Part shown: in pieces, positions 61,122 through 64,000 of the stretch
How the letters are laid out: every line of letters starts with the position of its first letter
Numbering within the stretch: position 1 is the stretch's first letter
From: Alphaproteobacteria bacterium
GTDB lineage: Bacteria; Myxococcota_A; UBA796; CAJQPC01
Reading direction: 5' to 3'
Assembly (NCBI GenBank): GCA_020632795.1
Contig: JACKEV010000006.1
Location: forward strand, 186,001-250,000
Length of the DNA stretch: 64,000 nt
Notes under the pieces: generated by a model
What the model saw: only the letters and a program-made list of their open reading frames with translations
Database searches by the model: none
Told to the model about the DNA's origin: nothing
Position numbers and translations under genes: made by a program

Positions 61122-64000
61122 TCACGATGAGGAGCAGGTCAGCGCGTCCCAGGTCCCCGCGTTGTCGGTCTCATCGCACTCGCTGTGGACCCCGGCGCCG
61201 GTGCCGTCGTCGTCCACCACCGCCACCAGCCCGTCGGCGCCCACGTCCCCGGGGGAGATGGTGAAGACCACCGGGGCCAGGCGCTGGCCGGGCTCGCAGC
61301 GCGCGGTGGTGGTGGTGACGTCGATGAGGGTCCGCACGCTGGCGTCGTCGGCGTACAGCGCGATGGAGACCCCCTCCGGCACGAACACCGCGCCGTCGTT
61401 GTCCAGGGAGACGTAGACCTCCAGGCTGCCCGCCGAGCAGTCCTCGCAGACGTCGATGAGCCCGACGGACAGGTTCGGCGCGGAGAGGGGATCGACGCCC
61501 GCGGACGCCTGGGCCCGGAAGGTGTTGTGGTCCAGCCAGGCGTGGTAGGGGCCCGCCGGTACGCTCAGGTCGTCGTTGATGTGGCTGCGGGAGAAGGCGT
61601 GCTGGTTCCACACCGGCCGCGCGCTGGGCCACTGGTCGTTCGCCTCGCCCAGCACGTAGAGGCCGTCCCAGCCGCTGCGGGCGTAGTTGTTGGTGGGCAG
61701 CACGATCTCGGCGTTGCCGTCGTTGTCGACGTCGGCCACGAAGGGGTGCTCGTAGACCGTGCCGGAGGCGTGGTTGGTCTCGCGGTACAGGGTGGCGCCG
61801 GTGACGCCGTCGAAGATCCAGAGGTCGTACTCGTCGGCGTAGAGCACCTCGTAGGCGCCGTCGCCGTCGAAGTCGAAGGCCGTGCAGCTCGCGGAGCGGC
61901 TGGAGCTGTCCCGCGTCGCGTTGCGCCAGATGCGGTTGCCGGAGGCGTCGAACACCGCGAAGTAGCTCTGCCCGCCGATGCCGATGTCCACGCTGCCGTC
62001 GCCGTCGAAGTCGGCCACGCAGGGGGCGCCGTAGCCGTTGGAGCCCAGAGCGCCCGTCCACAGCAGGGTCCCGTCGTGGTCGTAGGCGTAGAGGTTGCCG
62101 CCGTTGTGCATCACCACTTCGCCGTAGTCGTCGCTGTCCAGGTTCAGCACCGCCGAGTGCCCGGTGCCCTGGCTGGCGGTCCACACCGTGGTGCCGTCCA
62201 TCTCGAACACGCCGTTGCCGGTGACCCACTCCATCGTGCCGTCGTCGTCGATGTCGGCGAGGTGGGAGATGTGGCGGCCGGTGTAGGTGGAGCTGAGGCT
62301 CACGATGGTCGACCCGCCGCTGTCCACCAGCACGTTGCCGGTGGCGATCTCCGCGAGCCCGTCGCCGTCCATGTCCGCGACCGAGGGGTAGGCGTAGAGG
62401 TCCGAGGACGTGTCCTCGCTGAACCACAGCACCGTGCCGTCCGCGTGCATGGCCACCAGGTGGTTGCTGGTGGTGTGGGTGAGGATCTCCGGGGTGCCGT
62501 CGTTGTCGATGTCCGCGATGGCCACCCCGGCGGTGCCGCCGATGGAGCGGGTGGTGTTGGTGGAGTCGGTGACGCTGGAGACGGAGAGGTGCTCGGTGAT
62601 GGTGCCGTCCGCGTCCGCCGACATCACCCGCAGGTAGCCCGCGCTGCGGTAGCTGCTGCCGGTGAAGGTGGTGTAGACGATGTCCGGATGGTCCAGCTCG
62701 TCGATGAAGCCGTCGCCGTTGTCGTCGGTGAGCTGGCCCACCGCGGGCGCCATCATGATGCGGGTGTAGCTGTTGCCCGCCGAGTAGGTCCAGGTGTCGG
62801 TCTCCCACTCGGTGACCACCGACCAGGTGGACGAGGGGGTGTAGGTGCAGCTCGGGTCGTCGGCGATGACGGCGCCCGTGGGCACGTCCACGCAGATGTC
62901 GGGCTCCTCGTCGCCGTCGCAGTCGCTGTCCGTGCCGTCGAACCAGCTCTCCGCGGCGCCGGGGTACACGCTGGCGTCGGTGTCGTCGCAGTCGGTGTCG
63001 TCGGAGACGTAGCCGGAGGGCTGGTCGCAGGCGATCGTGGAGGTGGTGGCGTCGCCGAAGCTGTCGGCGTCGGCGTCGGCGTACCAGGCGCTGGCGTCGG
63101 TGGCGTCGGGCTCGTCGGTGGTGCCGTCGCAGTCGTCGTCGATCCCGTTGCAGACCTCGGTGCCGTCGGGGTTGACCCCCGCGTCGCCGTCGTCGCAGTC
63201 GGCGCTGTCGGCGACGTAGCCGGAGGGCTGGTCGCACTGGACGGTGGACGTCGCGGCGTCGCCGAAGCTGTCGGCGTCGGCGTCGGCGTACCAGGTGCCG
63301 GCGTCCACGGCGTCGGGCTCGTCGGCGGTGCCATCGCAGTCGTCGTCGATCCCGTTGCACAGCTCGTCGGCGTCGGGGTTCACCGCGGCGTCGGCGTCGT
63401 CGCAGTCGGTGGCGTCCCCGACGTAGCCCGAGGGGGTCTCGCAGGCGTCCGACGGTTGGTCCGCGTCGCCGAAGCCGTCGCTGTCGGCGTCGGGGTACCA
63501 GGTGCCCGCGTCGACCGCGTCGTCCTCGTCGATGGCGCCGTCGCAGTCGTCGTCCCAGGTGTTGCACAGCTCATCGGCGCCGGGGTTGATCGCGCCCTGG
63601 CTGTCGTCGCAGTCGGCGCCGTCGGCGACGTAGCCTTCGGGCGGATCGCAGCTCTCCAGGGCGGCGTCCGGGTTGCCGTAGCCGTCCGCGTCGGCGTCGC
63701 CGTACCAGGTGGTCTGCACCGCCTCGTCCACCGCGTCGTCGCAGTCGTTGTCCAACTCATCGCAGCGCTCGGCCGCGCTGGGGTAGGTGGTGGCCGAGGC
63801 GTCGTCGCAGTCGGTGCCGTCTGACACGTAGCCCTCGGGGGCAGCGCAGGCCTCCAGGGCGGTCCCGGGGTCCCCGAAGCCGTCGCCGTCGGTGTCCTGG
63901 TACCAGGTGGTCGTGACCCCCTCGTCGGCGACGCCGTCGCAGTTGTTGTCGACGCCGTCGCAGACCTCCGCCGCGCCGGGGTGGATGGCGGCGTCCTCGG
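61122..64000 (-). CDS. MopE-like plus VCBS/FG-GAP repeat protein, 5' end beyond the right edge
   Basis: About 959 codons are visible; the frame is still open at the window end, so the N-terminus is missing (an internal GTG at 63827 is not a start, because the upstream sequence continues the same repeats in frame). About six MopE-like motifs (CDGVDNNCDG, CNGIDDDCDG and similar) with WYADADADSFGD units are followed by a VCBS propeller with calcium loops (VADMDGDGLAEIA, VADFDGDGSVDIG). A C-terminal domain (PVWNQHAFSRSHINDD, VSLDNDGAVFVPEG) is shared with the protein at 54763-56706. Ends near the hairpin at 61088-61113. Exported, inferred from its relatives. Confidence 0.85.
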   Translation of the reverse strand, partial: EDAAIHPGAAEVCDGVDNNCDGVADEGVTTTWYQDTDGDGFGDPGTALEACAAPEGYVSDGTDCDDASATTYPSAAERCDELDNDCDDAVDEAVQTTWYGDADADGYGNPDAALESCDPPEGYVADGADCDDSQGAINPGADELCNTWDDDCDGAIDEDDAVDAGTWYPDADSDGFGDADQPSDACETPSGYVGDATDCDDADAAVNPDADELCNGIDDDCDGTADEPDAVDAGTWYADADADSFGDAATSTVQCDQPSGYVADSADCDDGDAGVNPDGTEVCNGIDDDCDGTTDEPDATDASAWYADADADSFGDATTSTIACDQPSGYVSDDTDCDDTDASVYPGAAESWFDGTDSDCDGDEEPDICVDVPTGAVIADDPSCTYTPSSTWSVVTEWETDTWTYSAGNSYTRIMMAPAVGQLTDDNGDGFIDELDHPDIVYTTFTGSSYRSAGYLRVMSADADGTITEHLSVSSVTDSTNTTRSIGGTAGVAIADIDNDGTPEILTHTTSNHLVAMHADGTVLWFSEDTSSDLYAYPSVADMDGDGLAEIATGNVLVDSGGSTIVSLSSTYTGRHISHLADIDDDGTMEWVTGNGVFEMDGTTVWTASQGTGHSAVLNLDSDDYGEVVMHNGGNLYAYDHDGTLLWTGALGSNGYGAPCVADFDGDGSVDIGIGGQSYFAVFDASGNRIWRNATRDSSSRSASCTAFDFDGDGAYEVLYADEYDLWIFDGVTGATLYRETNHASGTVYEHPFVADVDNDGNAEIVLPTNNYARSGWDGLYVLGEANDQWPSARPVWNQHAFSRSHINDDLSVPAGPYHAWLDHNTFRAQASAGVDPLSAPNLSVGLIDVCEDCSAGSLEVYVSLDNDGAVFVPEGVSIALYADDASVRTLIDVTTTTARCEPGQRLAPVVFTISPGDVGADGLVAVVDDDGTGAGVHSECDETDNAGTWDALTCSSS

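Noticed and set aside
61185..63824. Plus-strand frame across the MopE/VCBS gene
   Set aside because: Same effect of repetitive Asp codons; the minus-strand gene has clear motifs and the plus frame is a Val/Gly/Arg repeat.

Overview
This is a very GC-rich window from a bacterium that looks like an environmental or uncultivated member of the Myxococcota (deltaproteobacterial type). The reasons are near-uniform G/C third positions, long spurious antisense frames, many lipoproteins and secreted calcium- or metal-binding repeat proteins (TSP3, MopE-like, VCBS/FG-GAP), a Ser/Thr kinase fused to PEGA and sulfatase-modifying domains, a zinc-ribbon adenylate cyclase/ATPase/TPR regulator, and a C-terminal Gly/Cys-helix-Arg tail of the MYXO-CTERM sorting type. 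No RNA genes, CRISPR array or replication origin were seen.

Layout. 1-1.1 kb: 5' part of a transposase-like gene running off the left edge, followed by a degenerate dispersed repeat whose sister copy lies at 44.4-44.7 kb. 1.4-16.1 kb: mostly single housekeeping, regulatory or secreted genes (DUF3326, DUF3604, cyclase-ATPase-TPR regulator, fatty acid desaturase, AlkB-like dioxygenase, a large TSP3-repeat surface protein).

16.1-28.5 kb is the most unusual region. It holds an apparent ten-gene minus-strand operon plus an upstream subtilisin of the PatA/PatG (cyanobactin maturation) type. The operon has two stand-alone proteins that resemble the C-terminal part of PatG, three small Cys-rich proteins sharing a leader-like N-terminus (M-x-x-P-T-L-[TS]-A) and a downstream Gly-Arg motif, two paralogous LamG plus baseplate-J-like proteins, and three PQQ-like beta-propeller proteins (four propeller units) that all start with a [I/L]-P-N-G-F-Y-R-G-P box. 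Gene spacings are 5-24 bp. I read it as a split PatG-type peptide-maturation or display system that I cannot match to a described one. No YcaO, cyclodehydratase or transporter gene is in the window.

28.5-44.4 kb: redox and cyclic-nucleotide-binding proteins, a deoxyhypusine synthase-like enzyme, an FAD oxidoreductase, a MscS channel with its DUF432 partner, an M13 peptidase and SDR, RCC1-like and beta-lactamase-fold lipoproteins, and a radical SAM enzyme. 44.8-52.3 kb: an SGNH-hydrolase gene with an AAA-like gene and a lipoprotein, an E2-type acyltransferase without a lipoyl domain, a GH92 glycosidase and a rhodanese. 52.3-64 kb: a cluster of secreted MopE-like, C-type lectin and VCBS/FG-GAP proteins surrounding a kinase-PEGA-sulfatase-modifying fusion; the last gene runs off the right edge.
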